42,841 nt of DNA. Source: CAAGNP01 sp964611185. GTDB lineage: Bacteria; Bacteroidota; Bacteroidia; Bacteroidales; UBA932. Positions within the stretch are counted from its first letter, which is position 1. Every line of letters starts with the position of its first letter. The notes under the pieces were generated by a model that saw only the letters and a program-made list of their open reading frames with translations, did not search any database and was not told the origin of the DNA. Below, piece after piece: positions 1-8,991 of the stretch. The stretch is taken from the NCBI GenBank assembly GCA_964611185.1, contig CAZSXE010000019.1, positions 1-42,841 of the forward strand, read 5' to 3'. Both the position numbers and the translations under genes were made by a program.

Positions 1-160
1 TAATATTAGTTCCTGTGATAGGAAGTGCTTTAGTGGAAAGGTGGGTAAAAGCACTGAATCCGATAGTTTTCTGATCGGAAGGGGTTTCGATGATTTGGTT
101 CTTCGTGCAGCTGGCCAATACTAAGATGGCGGTGGCGGCTAATAAAAAAACTTTTTTCAT
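1..160 (-). CDS. Fimbrillin-like lipoprotein, N-terminal fragment (cut by window edge)
   Basis: Reading the minus strand from an ATG at 158-160 gives 53 residues that begin with a lysine-rich start, a hydrophobic stretch and the lipobox VLASC (Cys18). A short linker and the segment TIGFSAF follow, as in the first strand of Bacteroidales fimbrillin (Mfa-like) proteins. The protein should be lipidated and exported to the cell surface. It is the third gene of a minus-strand cluster, 58 bp after the DUF5119 gene, and DUF3575/DUF5119/fimbrillin clusters are common in this order. Only the first 160 bases are here, so the fimbrillin assignment rests on the N-terminus and the neighbours. Another small surface lipoprotein remains possible. 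Confidence 0.6.
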   Translation of the reverse strand, partial: MKKVFLLAATAILVLASCTKNQIIETPSDQKTIGFSAFTHLSTKALPITGTNI

Positions 161-218
161 AATAAATGATTTTTGAGTTAATTAATAATTTTATATTTTG
201 TTTAATTTCATTTTCTTT

Positions 219-1256
219 TTAAAATTCGATAGGAACTATCACATCTTCCCATTCATCTATTTTAACATCCCATCCTCCTCCTCCCTGCACTTCGGGGATA
301 ACAAATGGATCGTCTCCCGAAGAGATCCCCTGCCCGAGGTCCACGAGGATCTCAAGTCCTATCTCAAGCTCTATCTGATGAATATTATTACTGATATTTC
401 GATCTTCGATAAAATCACTTCCGTCTATGAGGATACTTCTGAAACTCAGGGTATATCCGGAGATAGCTTCTCCCTCTGCTCTTTCTCTCAGACCGAAACA
501 GTTAAACTTACCTCTGAGATAACCCTCGGTGGTCGAACCATCATTAAGTTTTCTCTCGGTAAATGTAAATTTCTGTGTAGTGGAGTAAATGGAGGTCTTG
601 CTGGTAGAAAGAAAGACACCCTCTGTAAATCCCACTACATAAGCTCCTGCCGAGGATACTCTTTCAAGCCCTTTTACCCTTGCCGTCACGATGGCCGGAT
701 ATACTACCCTTAGAGGTGCGAGGGTAAGTACCAGATTCGGGTAAGCCTCGATGAGAGCTTCGGCCTCTGCTTTGGTTTTCGTCTTGGTTTTCGTCTTTGA
801 GCGTGTCTGCTCGATCATATCGGCGGTTACCTGAAACTCACCCACGGAAACCGAGGCGAGAATATCGGGATTCGCTGATATTACATTACCTGCCTTATTG
901 GCTCCTTCCTCATCGACAAAAGCTTCAATGGTCTCGAAATGGTCTGTGTTGCGGAAAGTGATGTTGTCAAAATCCTCAAAAGTCTCATTAAATGCGATAA
1001 TAGAGTAGAATCCAAGATCGAGAGATACGGTAGTAGTATCTCCATTGGTCAATGTGACAATGGGGGAGGAGCCGTCAGCAGGATAAAAAATGATAGTAGC
1101 ACCATTGGGATCGAGGTCGGCCTTAGTCCAGTCCAAAATGACCGTCATCTCAGCCTTATCGACATAATCCATATCGAGAGGTCTTCGGTGGCAGCCGGTC
1201 GCAATCGCGGCTGTCATACACAAAACCATAAGCAATATGTTAAGATGTCTTTTCAT
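219..1256 (-). CDS. DUF5119-family lipoprotein of a fimbrial cluster
   Basis: A 345-residue protein with a lipoprotein signal (lipobox ATGC, Cys22) followed by HRRPLD. The next part, about residues 35-110, looks like a beta-sandwich ('ATIIFYPADG', 'LDLGFYSIIAFN'), as in DUF5119 proteins found beside fimbrillin genes in Bacteroidales. Its ATG overlaps the stop of the upstream DUF3575 gene by one base (TAATG), so the two are probably translationally coupled. Near residues 154-163 a run of alternating Lys-Thr is encoded by two exact 12-bp repeats (772-783, 784-795), a low-complexity linker between the N-terminal domain and the rest. The product is expected at the outer membrane or surface. Its exact role in fimbria assembly is not known from sequence. 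Confidence 0.75.
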   Translation of the reverse strand: MKRHLNILLMVLCMTAAIATGCHRRPLDMDYVDKAEMTVILDWTKADLDPNGATIIFYPADGSSPIVTLTNGDTTTVSLDLGFYSIIAFNETFEDFDNITFRNTDHFETIEAFVDEEGANKAGNVISANPDILASVSVGEFQVTADMIEQTRSKTKTKTKTKAEAEALIEAYPNLVLTLAPLRVVYPAIVTARVKGLERVSSAGAYVVGFTEGVFLSTSKTSIYSTTQKFTFTERKLNDGSTTEGYLRGKFNCFGLRERAEGEAISGYTLSFRSILIDGSDFIEDRNISNNIHQIELEIGLEILVDLGQGISSGDDPFVIPEVQGGGGWDVKIDEWEDVIVPIEF

Positions 1257-2083
1257 TACCTCCTCGTCCCTTTTTTATTGTAATTCTTAGAACTGATTAA
1301 CCATACGAGAGAAACTTTGGCCTTTGTCGGACCGAACCATAAACGGTTGCCGGTATATTGGTATGCCAAAATCGTCCTGTTTTCCTTAAGAGCATAGTGT
1401 CGGTAGTCGGTACCCATGTATCCGACTCCGAGTGAAAGCTCGATATTGAAAATTCTGTGAACATGGAAAGAGTACCCTCCTGTAAATCCTACGGAGTGAA
1501 GCTCTCCCTGATTACCCTCTTCTTTCCATTGGAGGTCATAATAGCCACCTCCACCGTAAAATCCTGCAAACCACCCCTGAAGCATCGCTCTTGAATCTCT
1601 GTCTTGAAAATAGTAGCGTACTTCACCGTTGCCCACAAGGGCCTGAATACAGAAACCGTTGGTCTTTCTGTTAAGCCACCATGGAAAATTCCATTCGAGG
1701 TTAACCGACCAGTGTGGATTAATAGGTACTTCCAGCTCGATATTGATCAGGGATGCCGCATCAAAAAGCAAATTGGTTTTTAATGCAAACGGAGGAAAAT
1801 TGGAAATAAATCGGGTATCTTTTAATTTGGTTCTCGGCTTTTGAATGCTTTGAACAGTAGAGTCTATCTGTATAGAGATGGTATCGGCTATAACCGGTAT
1901 CACCTTTACGCTGTCTTTCTTTACTTGTGCTGTATCGCAATACAAACAATCATTACAATTACCCGTGCAGATAAATTTGATGGGTGGTTGTACTGTTTGA
2001 GCCTGCGCTACTTGCTTTCCTGTCATCAGAAAAGTAGCAGCGAAAAGCAAAAGACATAATCTAATTATTCTTTTTCGTGCCAT
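1256..2083 (-). CDS. DUF3575 outer-membrane protein of a fimbrial cluster
   Basis: 275 residues with a signal peptide (cleavage likely after VAQA, residue 28). Residues about 98-262 match the DUF3575 pattern: 'ALKTNLLFDAASLINIELEV' at the start, then alternating aromatic and glycine-rich strands that suggest a small outer-membrane barrel ending in 'KVSLVWLI'. Proteins of this family usually open fimbrillin operons in Bacteroides and relatives, and this is the first gene of the minus-strand cluster. Just after the signal peptide are four cysteines, C39, C43, C46 and C49, spaced CX3CX2CX2C, which I do not know as a standard feature of the family. A good Bacteroidota promoter lies about 77 bp upstream. 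Confidence 0.8.
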   Translation of the reverse strand: MARKRIIRLCLLLFAATFLMTGKQVAQAQTVQPPIKFICTGNCNDCLYCDTAQVKKDSVKVIPVIADTISIQIDSTVQSIQKPRTKLKDTRFISNFPPFALKTNLLFDAASLINIELEVPINPHWSVNLEWNFPWWLNRKTNGFCIQALVGNGEVRYYFQDRDSRAMLQGWFAGFYGGGGYYDLQWKEEGNQGELHSVGFTGGYSFHVHRIFNIELSLGVGYMGTDYRHYALKENRTILAYQYTGNRLWFGPTKAKVSLVWLISSKNYNKKGTRR

Positions 2084-2159
2084 TTAGTTGTGGTCACACG
2101 AGAAGATTGTGGGAATCTTTCCGTCAGACCGAGTTAATTCTTAATTCTATATCGCACCG

Positions 2160-2189
2160 CAAAATTAATAAATTTTTATAAAAAACAAA
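2160..2189 (-). promoter_or_regulatory. Bacteroidota-type promoter of the DUF3575 cluster
   Basis: On the minus strand TAATTTTG (2160-2167) matches the -7 consensus TAnnTTTG. A TTTG lies 18 bp upstream (2186-2189) in the -33 position. It points at the DUF3575 gene and leaves a leader of roughly 70 bases. The rest of the 2084-2209 gap is A/T-rich with nothing else visible. Confidence 0.6.
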
Positions 2190-2209
2190 TTTTTTTATAA
2201 AAAATCACA

Positions 2210-3232
2210 TTATATAGAAGAAAATAAAAGATTAATAAGATTTAAAAAAACCATTTTTGCATTTACATTGCTTTCGACACCATTTCTCGCCTCTTCAAAA
2301 TAACAATAGCTTTTTTCAAAAAAAGAATCCGGAAGCTTCATGGCAAGAGCCTGTACCGCGCTTTGCTCCTCATCGGGTATGACGGCAAGAGAAGGAATAC
2401 CCTTTTTTACCATCAAAACTTTTCTTATAAACGACTCGCTGTACCGGCAAAACTCTTTCTGCCTTTCCCTTCCGAGGGCTACGATGATTTCATTTTGAGA
2501 TATGAGAGAAACAAGATCCTTAGAGGCAGCATTAAGTAGAAGTTCAGATGTAATTTTAAAATAAGGGGAGACTTTACCCGTAACAGACGAAGTGTCGATG
2601 GGGAGGAGCTGAATATTAAGACACCTTGAAGAGATAGTCCTCATCACTCTTTCGGGAGCGTGTGTGACAAGAAGGAAATATGTGCCGGTAAAAGGCTCTT
2701 CGATTATTTTCAAAAGTTTGTTGGCAGCCTCCTGTGTCATCCTTTCGGGGAGCCATATTATCATATATTTATTCCCCCCTTCGTAGGCGCGCATATTCAT
2801 TTTGGAAAGAATTTCCTTAGATTCGGCTACGCTTATGGTCCCTACTTTATCCTCGATGTCCAGCTCCCTGTTCAGCTGCTCTTCGGTAAAATAGGGGTGA
2901 GATATGACTAAATCCCTCCATATCGAGATAAAATTGTCGCTTACGGGCTTTTTATCTGTTCCAGATTTGGATGTGATGTTTACCGGATAGGCGAAGTGCA
3001 TATCGGGATGGATGATTTTTTGGAATTTGTTACATTCAGGGCACACACCGCATGAATCACCATCCTTTTTATTCTGACAGGACATATATTGCGCCAGCGC
3101 AATGGAAAGTGGAAGTGCCCCGCATCCCTCTTCTTCACTCAGCATAATGGCATGAGCGACTCTTCCCTGATCCGCCATCGAGACAAGTCGTTTTTTTAGA
3201 CTTTCATTACCTATAATATCCTTAAATCTCAT
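2210..3232 (-). CDS. holB: DNA polymerase III delta' subunit
   Basis: 340 residues. The start 'MRFKDIIGNESLKKRL' and 'RVAHAIMLSEEEGCG' are those of clamp-loader delta' subunits, and the P-loop position is degenerate (EEGCGALPLS instead of GxxGxGKT), as usual for delta', which does not hydrolyse ATP. A zinc knuckle, SCQNKKDGDSCGVCPEC, lies at about residues 51-67. 'MNMRAYEGGNKYMIIWLPE' and 'AANKLLKIIEEP' are family signatures, and 'ISSRC' is the SRC motif. It is the last gene of a three-gene minus-strand operon and overlaps the U32 gene by 11 bases. Role: part of the loader that places the sliding clamp on DNA at the replication fork. Confidence 0.93.
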   Translation of the reverse strand: MRFKDIIGNESLKKRLVSMADQGRVAHAIMLSEEEGCGALPLSIALAQYMSCQNKKDGDSCGVCPECNKFQKIIHPDMHFAYPVNITSKSGTDKKPVSDNFISIWRDLVISHPYFTEEQLNRELDIEDKVGTISVAESKEILSKMNMRAYEGGNKYMIIWLPERMTQEAANKLLKIIEEPFTGTYFLLVTHAPERVMRTISSRCLNIQLLPIDTSSVTGKVSPYFKITSELLLNAASKDLVSLISQNEIIVALGRERQKEFCRYSESFIRKVLMVKKGIPSLAVIPDEEQSAVQALAMKLPDSFFEKSYCYFEEARNGVESNVNAKMVFLNLINLLFSSI

Positions 3233-5117
3233 CTTGCGAAGATACTAAAAAAAGAGTCATTTCGCACTGTTTGCAGTCAAAATGAAGTCCGATTCTCTTA
3301 CCATTATTAATAAGGTATAGCTGTTCTGTCTTTTTTCCGCAGAGGCCGAGTTCGTGCTTTATACAATATTTTGTCCTCATCAGTTCCCTGTATTCGGGTT
3401 CGATATGGTCAGTTTGGAGCTCAAAAGCGGGTGCGGGATGAATCCCAACGGTCTCATACAGATCGCGTGATAATCTATTGGAACAGTTCAGCCTCTCTTT
3501 ACGAGCCGGAGGTATAATCTTCGATAGATCGGGCAGGACATATTGAGACAGATTTCTATCACGGTATTTCTCTATTATTTTCAGGGTAAGTCTCTCGGAA
3601 AGCTCCCTTCTTACCGTGTTGAGGGTGGAAAGCGGTAAAAATGGGACATACCCTTCAATTCCCTCGTCTGCGGGCAAAGCTCCGTACGATTTGAAATGAA
3701 AAAGATAAATATCCGAGCTTTTCTCAAACTGCCTTTTAATATTTTCAAGAGACAACTCTCTATTTTTAGCCTCTTCAAATACTTTTGTCTCTTTCGGAGC
3801 CATGGAAACTCGTGCTTCGTATCCCCCCTCTGCAGTAGCTGTGAATATAATCTCATGAGGAGCACCCTGAATAGTCGTCTCTACATCAATGAGCCTTTTG
3901 GGCATATTATTTTCAAGTTCCTTTTCAAATTTTTGATTAAAATTTCGATAAACAACGCCCCCTTTCGTAATGATAGCGTTGTTTTTAGTGGTAATATATG
4001 CTCCTTCGGCAATATCCACCCTCACTCCCCCCGTAGCACCCGAGGGTGAAACGAGAAAAAGACCGTCTCCGTTGGAGAGTTTAGAAAATTCATCTTTGTC
4101 TTTCAGAGGGTCGGCTGCAAGTCTCCATACACACTCCGATCTCTCTTTTTTAGTAATTTCAGAGATGGTTCCCATCCTCTGTCCCACCGCTTTAGCCGCA
4201 TCGGCAGAGTTCCATTGTCCTCGGACTCCGTCAATAAAAAACTGAGTAGAACCACGGCTGAAAGTATATTGTAAATTGGGAGAAAAGCCTCCGTGAAGCT
4301 CTCCAAGGGATGTTTTGTTTCGCCCATCAGGGCAATGGTCGATAGCATTGCGATAGAATCGCACCACATTTTTTACATAGGAAGCATTTTTCAGCCTCCC
4401 TTCTATCTTGAACGAGGTGATTCCTGCCTCGATCAGATCTTGAATTCTGTCCGAAAGGGAGAGATCCTTCAGAGATAGCAGAGGTTTGTTTTTCACCAAT
4501 ATATGGTCAGAAGAGTCTGTCAAATCGTAATTGGAGCGGCAAGCTTGAATACAGCTCCCCCTGTTGGCACTTCTTCCCGAAAGATATTGACTAAGATAGC
4601 ATTGCCCGCTGTATGAAACGCAGAGTGCTCCGTGGATGAATGATTCAAGCTCGCATGAGGTAGCGGAGCGAATATCTCGTATCTGTTTTAAAGACAATTC
4701 TCTGGCAAGTATCAATCGTTTAAAACCGAGCGACTCGAGCCACTGAGCCTGTTCCGGGGTGCGAATGTCACACTGCGTAGAGGCGTACAGATCAATGGGA
4801 GGGAGGGACATTTTTAAAATACCGAGATCCTGAATGATTACTGCATCACATCCGGAGAGATATGCCTGATGGATATATTGCTCTGCAAGAGAGAGTTCGC
4901 TATCGTAAAGGATGGTGTTGAGAGTCATATATACCCGAGCTCCGAACCTGTGTGCGTAGCCGGCAAGCTCTCCCACCTCTAAGATAGAGTTGGAGGCTGC
5001 CTCGCGAGCGCCAAAGGCGGGTCCGGCTATATATACGGCATCGGCACCGCAGTTGATTGCCGAGATGCCGATGTCTTTATTTTTGGCCGGAGCTAAAAGC
5101 TCAAGCTTTAGTTGCAT
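3222..5117 (-). CDS. U32 family protein, RlhA-like (23S rRNA hydroxylation type)
   Basis: 631 residues, close to the length of E. coli RlhA (YdcP). It begins 'LELLAPAKN', followed by the TIM-barrel segment 'GADAVYIAGPAFGAR'. The U32 signature is complete: ESFIHGALC (C166), GQC (C173), GSC (C189) and QAC (C193), the four cysteines that hold a cluster or metal in this family. A DUF3656-type segment follows in the second half, then a C-terminal Cys set (YCIKHELGLC, FDCKQCEM). Family members hydroxylate RNA (RlhA on 23S C2501, TrhP on tRNA U34) and depend on prephenate. Domain layout and length favour RlhA. The name 'collagenase-like peptidase' is historical. The gene overlaps both neighbours by about 10 bases. 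Confidence 0.85.
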   Translation of the reverse strand: MQLKLELLAPAKNKDIGISAINCGADAVYIAGPAFGAREAASNSILEVGELAGYAHRFGARVYMTLNTILYDSELSLAEQYIHQAYLSGCDAVIIQDLGILKMSLPPIDLYASTQCDIRTPEQAQWLESLGFKRLILARELSLKQIRDIRSATSCELESFIHGALCVSYSGQCYLSQYLSGRSANRGSCIQACRSNYDLTDSSDHILVKNKPLLSLKDLSLSDRIQDLIEAGITSFKIEGRLKNASYVKNVVRFYRNAIDHCPDGRNKTSLGELHGGFSPNLQYTFSRGSTQFFIDGVRGQWNSADAAKAVGQRMGTISEITKKERSECVWRLAADPLKDKDEFSKLSNGDGLFLVSPSGATGGVRVDIAEGAYITTKNNAIITKGGVVYRNFNQKFEKELENNMPKRLIDVETTIQGAPHEIIFTATAEGGYEARVSMAPKETKVFEEAKNRELSLENIKRQFEKSSDIYLFHFKSYGALPADEGIEGYVPFLPLSTLNTVRRELSERLTLKIIEKYRDRNLSQYVLPDLSKIIPPARKERLNCSNRLSRDLYETVGIHPAPAFELQTDHIEPEYRELMRTKYCIKHELGLCGKKTEQLYLINNGKRIGLHFDCKQCEMTLFLVSSQDEI

Positions 5118-6049
5118 TTAAGTTCGTTGTTTACTTTATGTGTGGCGTAAGCCTTAAACTGAGGGTCTGTAAGGATTTGTTTGTAATAACCGCAGGCTTT
5201 ATCTTTGTCACCTTTCGCCTCGTAGGCTGTAGCAAGCTGATACATAGTCTGATTGGCATCTTTAGCATTGGGCTTTTGAGCTAAATATGTTTCGAATGCA
5301 GAGATAGCCTCATCATATTCTTTAAGAGCGATGGAGCACTTGCCGATAATGCTGTATGCCTGGGTGCTTTCGAGAGCATCGTTGGATTTCTTAGCAAAAG
5401 ATTTCGCTTCGGCAAATTTCTTGGCTTTCATATATGAGGCAGATTTTTTAAGGAAGTAAACAGATACCTCTTTATCGGCACTTTCTCCCTGACCGAGCTC
5501 TTTAGCTTTTTCAAAAGATGACATCGCGGTAGCTTCGTCCTGAGTACGGATAGCGGCCTGACCCATCCTTAAATATGCCATGGAGTTAGAAGGATCAAAC
5601 TCAACCACTTTTTTATATAGGGCGACAGCTTCATTAAATTTACCATCGTTGAGGAATGTATTACCTTCTGCCATATATAGCTGAGGGATAAGCTCAGAGG
5701 CCTCTTTTACAGTACTTTCCTGTCCGTATTCTTTACCCTTTTCAATAGCTGTCTTGAGAGCTGAAACGGCGTTATCCATCTCTTTTGCGTTAGCTTTTTC
5801 CTTACCAATCGCCAAATATAGATTCGGGATTATGGATTTACAGTTGTTTGTAATTTCTTCGGCTTCAGGACCTATGATAGCGGCCTGACCGAGAGCTTCT
5901 TCAAATTTTTGTAAAGCCTCTGTGGTTTTGCCTTCCGAAAGTGCGGTGTTTCCATCTTTACAAAGATTGGTGGCACTTTCTAAGTTTTGAGCATGAACTG
6001 CAGAGAAAAGGAAAACAGATAGTGAAATGGTTAGTAATAAATGTTTCAT
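5108..6049 (-). CDS. Secreted tetratricopeptide-repeat protein
   Basis: 313 residues with a signal peptide (about 1-20, ending VHA-Q) and no transmembrane segment after it, so it is likely periplasmic. TPR-like helix pairs are visible at about residues 25-52 ('GNTALSEGKTTEALQKFEEAL'), 125-190 ('GKFNEAVALYKKVVEFDP') and 230-295 ('KEYDEAISAFETYLAQKP'). TPRs bind other proteins; no enzyme motif is present. It is the first gene of the TPR-U32-holB operon and carries the promoter in front of it. The other two genes are cytoplasmic, so its function cannot be read from the neighbours. Confidence 0.8.
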   Translation of the reverse strand: MKHLLLTISLSVFLFSAVHAQNLESATNLCKDGNTALSEGKTTEALQKFEEALGQAAIIGPEAEEITNNCKSIIPNLYLAIGKEKANAKEMDNAVSALKTAIEKGKEYGQESTVKEASELIPQLYMAEGNTFLNDGKFNEAVALYKKVVEFDPSNSMAYLRMGQAAIRTQDEATAMSSFEKAKELGQGESADKEVSVYFLKKSASYMKAKKFAEAKSFAKKSNDALESTQAYSIIGKCSIALKEYDEAISAFETYLAQKPNAKDANQTMYQLATAYEAKGDKDKACGYYKQILTDPQFKAYATHKVNNELKCN

Positions 6050-6098
6050 CAGTTAAAATTAAAATTAGTTAATGTATAGTATTTTCATCGGTAGGTGG

Positions 6099-6129
6099 CA
6101 AAATTATAAAAAATATGAAACACAAACAA
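6099..6129 (-). promoter_or_regulatory. Promoter of the TPR-U32-holB operon
   Basis: The minus strand reads TAATTTTG (6099-6106), a full match to TAnnTTTG, with TTG 20 bp upstream (6127-6129). The leader to the TPR start is about 45 bases. Confidence 0.6.
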
Positions 6130-6157
6130 TAATATATGATTTTATATCACAATTTTG

Positions 6158-6165
6158 TATTTTTG
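6158..6165 (+). promoter_or_regulatory. -7 element for the M16-like gene
   Basis: TATTTTTG matches TAnnTTTG and lies 22 bp before the ATG at 6187. No clear TTG is seen about 20 bp upstream, so the -33 half is weak. Together with 6099-6129 it makes the 6050-6186 gap a divergent promoter region. Confidence 0.45.
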
Positions 6166-6186
6166 TACCGTTAAAAAATTGCCTGT

Positions 6187-8991
6187 ATGAAAAGAGTTAT
6201 TTTGTTTATTTTCCTTGTTTCATTGTCGTTTGATGCATCTTTTGCCCAAGAAGTGAAGAATCTTCCACGCGATCCGAGAGTTAATGTCGGAAAGATGGCC
6301 AATGGTTTTAGTTATTATATAGTAAAGAATGACAAGATAAAGGGGTATGCCGATTTTTACCTTGTTCAGAAAGTGGGGGCTTCCCTCGAAAATGAGAATC
6401 AAAAAGGGATGACAGCCATAATCGGTGACATGGGTGTTAGGGGGACAAGAAATTTTCCTGGATACACCATTTTATCATATCTCGATCAGCTGGGGCTGGA
6501 GGTAAGGAAAGATTTTAATATCGTCAACGGGCAGAACGAAAGCATATATAAACTTGCCTCTGTCCCTGTGGGCAAAAGCAAGCTCGTGATCGACTCTACC
6601 CTCCTTATTTTGTTTAACTGGGCATGCGGCATAAACATCGATGAAGAAGATGTTGAAAGTGAGAGGACTTTTTACAAGAATGTCTTTGCGGGAGAAATGA
6701 ACACAGATCTCAGGAATTATTTTGCTCACAAAAATAATATCCTCGGCCCTGAAGGAAATCTCACCCCGGCTCCCGAGGTGATGATAAACAATTTCGATAA
6801 ATACACCTCAAAAGATCTGAGGAATTACTATTATACTTGGTATAGACCTGAGCGTCAAGCCCTTATAGTAGTGGGTGATATTGATGCACTTTCTCTTGAA
6901 ACTCAAATCAAAACTTTATTTCAGGCTTCCCCAAGATATTTGGAGCCGAATACTGAATCCGTTCAGATGTTGCCTGATAAGGAAGCAAGTGCATCTGTGG
7001 TTCTGGATGCAGAAAGGACAGAGTGCGACTTGAGTTTATATTTTAAAACCAATGCCCTTCCTCTCAAGCTCAGATCTTCTGCTGTCCCATACGTTCTCGA
7101 CTATATGAATGATATGATGCTGTTTCTTATAAAGGACAGACTTTCAGCAGTGGCCAACGATTTCAAAGCACCTATCACCTCGATAGATGTTTCGTACGAT
7201 TTTTTTATGGATAATATTTCAAAAGAGGCTTTAAAAATAAATGTTAAGACATTTCCATTATATACAGACACTTTGCTTCATTTTATCACCAAAGAGATAT
7301 ATAGAATTAAAAATCAAGGCTTTACCAAGGAAGAATTTGTCAAGGCGAGGGATCGTTATTATCGAAAATTGAATTATGTGTACGACTGGAGAATAATTGC
7401 CCCTAACAGCCTCTATGTGAAAAGATGTATATATAACTATTTCGGAGGGTATCCTCTCTCAAGTATTGAGATGAATAAAGAGTATATGGATGTAGTGAGG
7501 TATGATGTGGGATTAAGTCAGTTCAACACATTTGTGGCATCTTACCTTCACAATGGGGATAACTGTGTCATTACCTGCTCTTTACCTGAAAATATTTCTT
7601 GCGAAGTTCCCTCTGAGGAGAAGCTCGTCAAAATTTTCAAAAGTGCGGTTAATGAGGCATCGGAGCCATATTTTTACCATCCTACCGAGATTACTCTCCC
7701 CGAGGCTGATATCAAGCCTGGTACCATTGTTACAGAAAGCAAAGAGCTTATAACCAATTCCAAATTATGGACTTTGTCCAATGGTGCTACGGTGGTGTTT
7801 AAGCAGACACAGTCAGAGCCGGACAAATTCAATTTTAATGCAGTGGCCAAGGGAGGACTCTCTCTGATGATGGGGAAAAACGGTTCTGCGGTCAGCTTTA
7901 TAAATGAGATGGCCTCTCTGTGCAAGCTTGGTAAAAATGATGCAGTTTCGGTAGCAAGACTCCTCGCAGAGAAGGAAATGAACTTGAAAAAGGAGATAAC
8001 CGTCTCCACTAACTCGCTCAGAGGGAACGGATATTCTTCAAATATCGAAGAGATGATGAAACTTATCTATCTTCATTTTAGTTCATCAGCGATGGATACT
8101 GAGGCTCTTGAAAAATACAAAGCATTGAAAAAAGAGCAGTTAAAGTATCGCGACAATTCTCCCGAAAATGTGTTTGCTGACTCTCTCAAGTCTTTATTAT
8201 ATATGAAAAGTTCCATAGTGGAGAGTGAAAGCAGAAGAGATTTTGATGATTTGGATTATAAAGCCATTTACAAATTTATAGTGGACAGATACTCCAATGC
8301 TGCTAATTACACATTTATCTTCGTGGGTGATATTCAGGAGCAGATTCTTAAAGACTTTGTCTGCAAATATATAGCTTCTGCCCCCGGAAATTCAAACAAG
8401 AAAGAGAGCTGGGTGGAAGTCCCTTTCTATCTCGATAAATATGGCAGTTCTTCCCATATTGAGAAGAAAATGGAGCTTCCTCGAACTATATATAATGTTA
8501 CCCTTGCAGGGGCATCGCAGTATAATATGGAGCAAAATGCCTTGATGGGCATTGTCTCTAAGATAATAGAGAGGCGAGTTAAGATGAATCTGATGAAATG
8601 TGGCATCTCTGCTACCTGTAAAACTGATTTTGTCAAATATCCCGAAGAATTTATGACCCTCTCATTTTCGTTTGTTTCTGAAAAATTATCGGATGGTTAT
8701 ATCGATGCAGTAAATAAATCTTTAACTGAGATGGCCGAAAACGGAGCGGACGAGAGTGAGATAAACATCATTAAATCGACTTACAAATCGAAATTTTTAC
8801 TTAGGGAAAAGACTGATAATAATTTATTTTCCGAAATACTTGTTAATAGGTTTCTCTATGGTAAGGATTTTTATACCAGGTGGCTCCCATTTATTAATTC
8901 TGCATCCGAGCAGATGATAAATGATGCTCTTAAAAAGTATGTTACGAGCTGTACCCGTACTGTATTGACAATGAGTGATAAAAATGAGTAG
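6187..8991 (+). CDS. M16-family (insulinase-like) protein without the zinc site
   Basis: 934 residues: a signal peptide (1-20, ending SFA-Q) and the four-domain M16 fold duplicated in one chain, the usual length for Bacteroidota M16 proteins. The N-terminal half aligns well ('KMANGFSYYIVKND', 'GTRNFPGYTILSYLDQLGL', 'YYYTWYRPERQALIVVGDI'). Where the inverted zinc motif HxxEH should stand, the protein reads KGMTAIIGDMG, so the residues are A77, G80 and D81. The downstream glutamate position in ESERTFYKNVF is also changed. The second half has no HxxEH either. It should therefore bind peptides or a partner rather than cut. The downstream DUF3109 gene overlaps its 3' end by 8 bases. Confidence 0.88.
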   Translation: MKRVILFIFLVSLSFDASFAQEVKNLPRDPRVNVGKMANGFSYYIVKNDKIKGYADFYLVQKVGASLENENQKGMTAIIGDMGVRGTRNFPGYTILSYLDQLGLEVRKDFNIVNGQNESIYKLASVPVGKSKLVIDSTLLILFNWACGINIDEEDVESERTFYKNVFAGEMNTDLRNYFAHKNNILGPEGNLTPAPEVMINNFDKYTSKDLRNYYYTWYRPERQALIVVGDIDALSLETQIKTLFQASPRYLEPNTESVQMLPDKEASASVVLDAERTECDLSLYFKTNALPLKLRSSAVPYVLDYMNDMMLFLIKDRLSAVANDFKAPITSIDVSYDFFMDNISKEALKINVKTFPLYTDTLLHFITKEIYRIKNQGFTKEEFVKARDRYYRKLNYVYDWRIIAPNSLYVKRCIYNYFGGYPLSSIEMNKEYMDVVRYDVGLSQFNTFVASYLHNGDNCVITCSLPENISCEVPSEEKLVKIFKSAVNEASEPYFYHPTEITLPEADIKPGTIVTESKELITNSKLWTLSNGATVVFKQTQSEPDKFNFNAVAKGGLSLMMGKNGSAVSFINEMASLCKLGKNDAVSVARLLAEKEMNLKKEITVSTNSLRGNGYSSNIEEMMKLIYLHFSSSAMDTEALEKYKALKKEQLKYRDNSPENVFADSLKSLLYMKSSIVESESRRDFDDLDYKAIYKFIVDRYSNAANYTFIFVGDIQEQILKDFVCKYIASAPGNSNKKESWVEVPFYLDKYGSSSHIEKKMELPRTIYNVTLAGASQYNMEQNALMGIVSKIIERRVKMNLMKCGISATCKTDFVKYPEEFMTLSFSFVSEKLSDGYIDAVNKSLTEMAENGADESEINIIKSTYKSKFLLREKTDNNLFSEILVNRFLYGKDFYTRWLPFINSASEQMINDALKKYVTSCTRTVLTMSDKNE

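Noticed and set aside
198..713. Plus-strand open frame of 171 codons
   Set aside because: It runs antisense to the DUF5119 gene, which has a lipobox and family motifs; the plus frame has no recognisable features.
1935..1970. CX3CX2C in the DUF3575 protein as a radical-SAM cluster
   Set aside because: The protein is an exported small barrel with no TIM-barrel or SAM motif; only the spacing is shared.
5057..5284. Plus-strand small frame across the TPR/U32 junction
   Set aside because: It lies entirely in coding DNA of two well-supported minus-strand genes.
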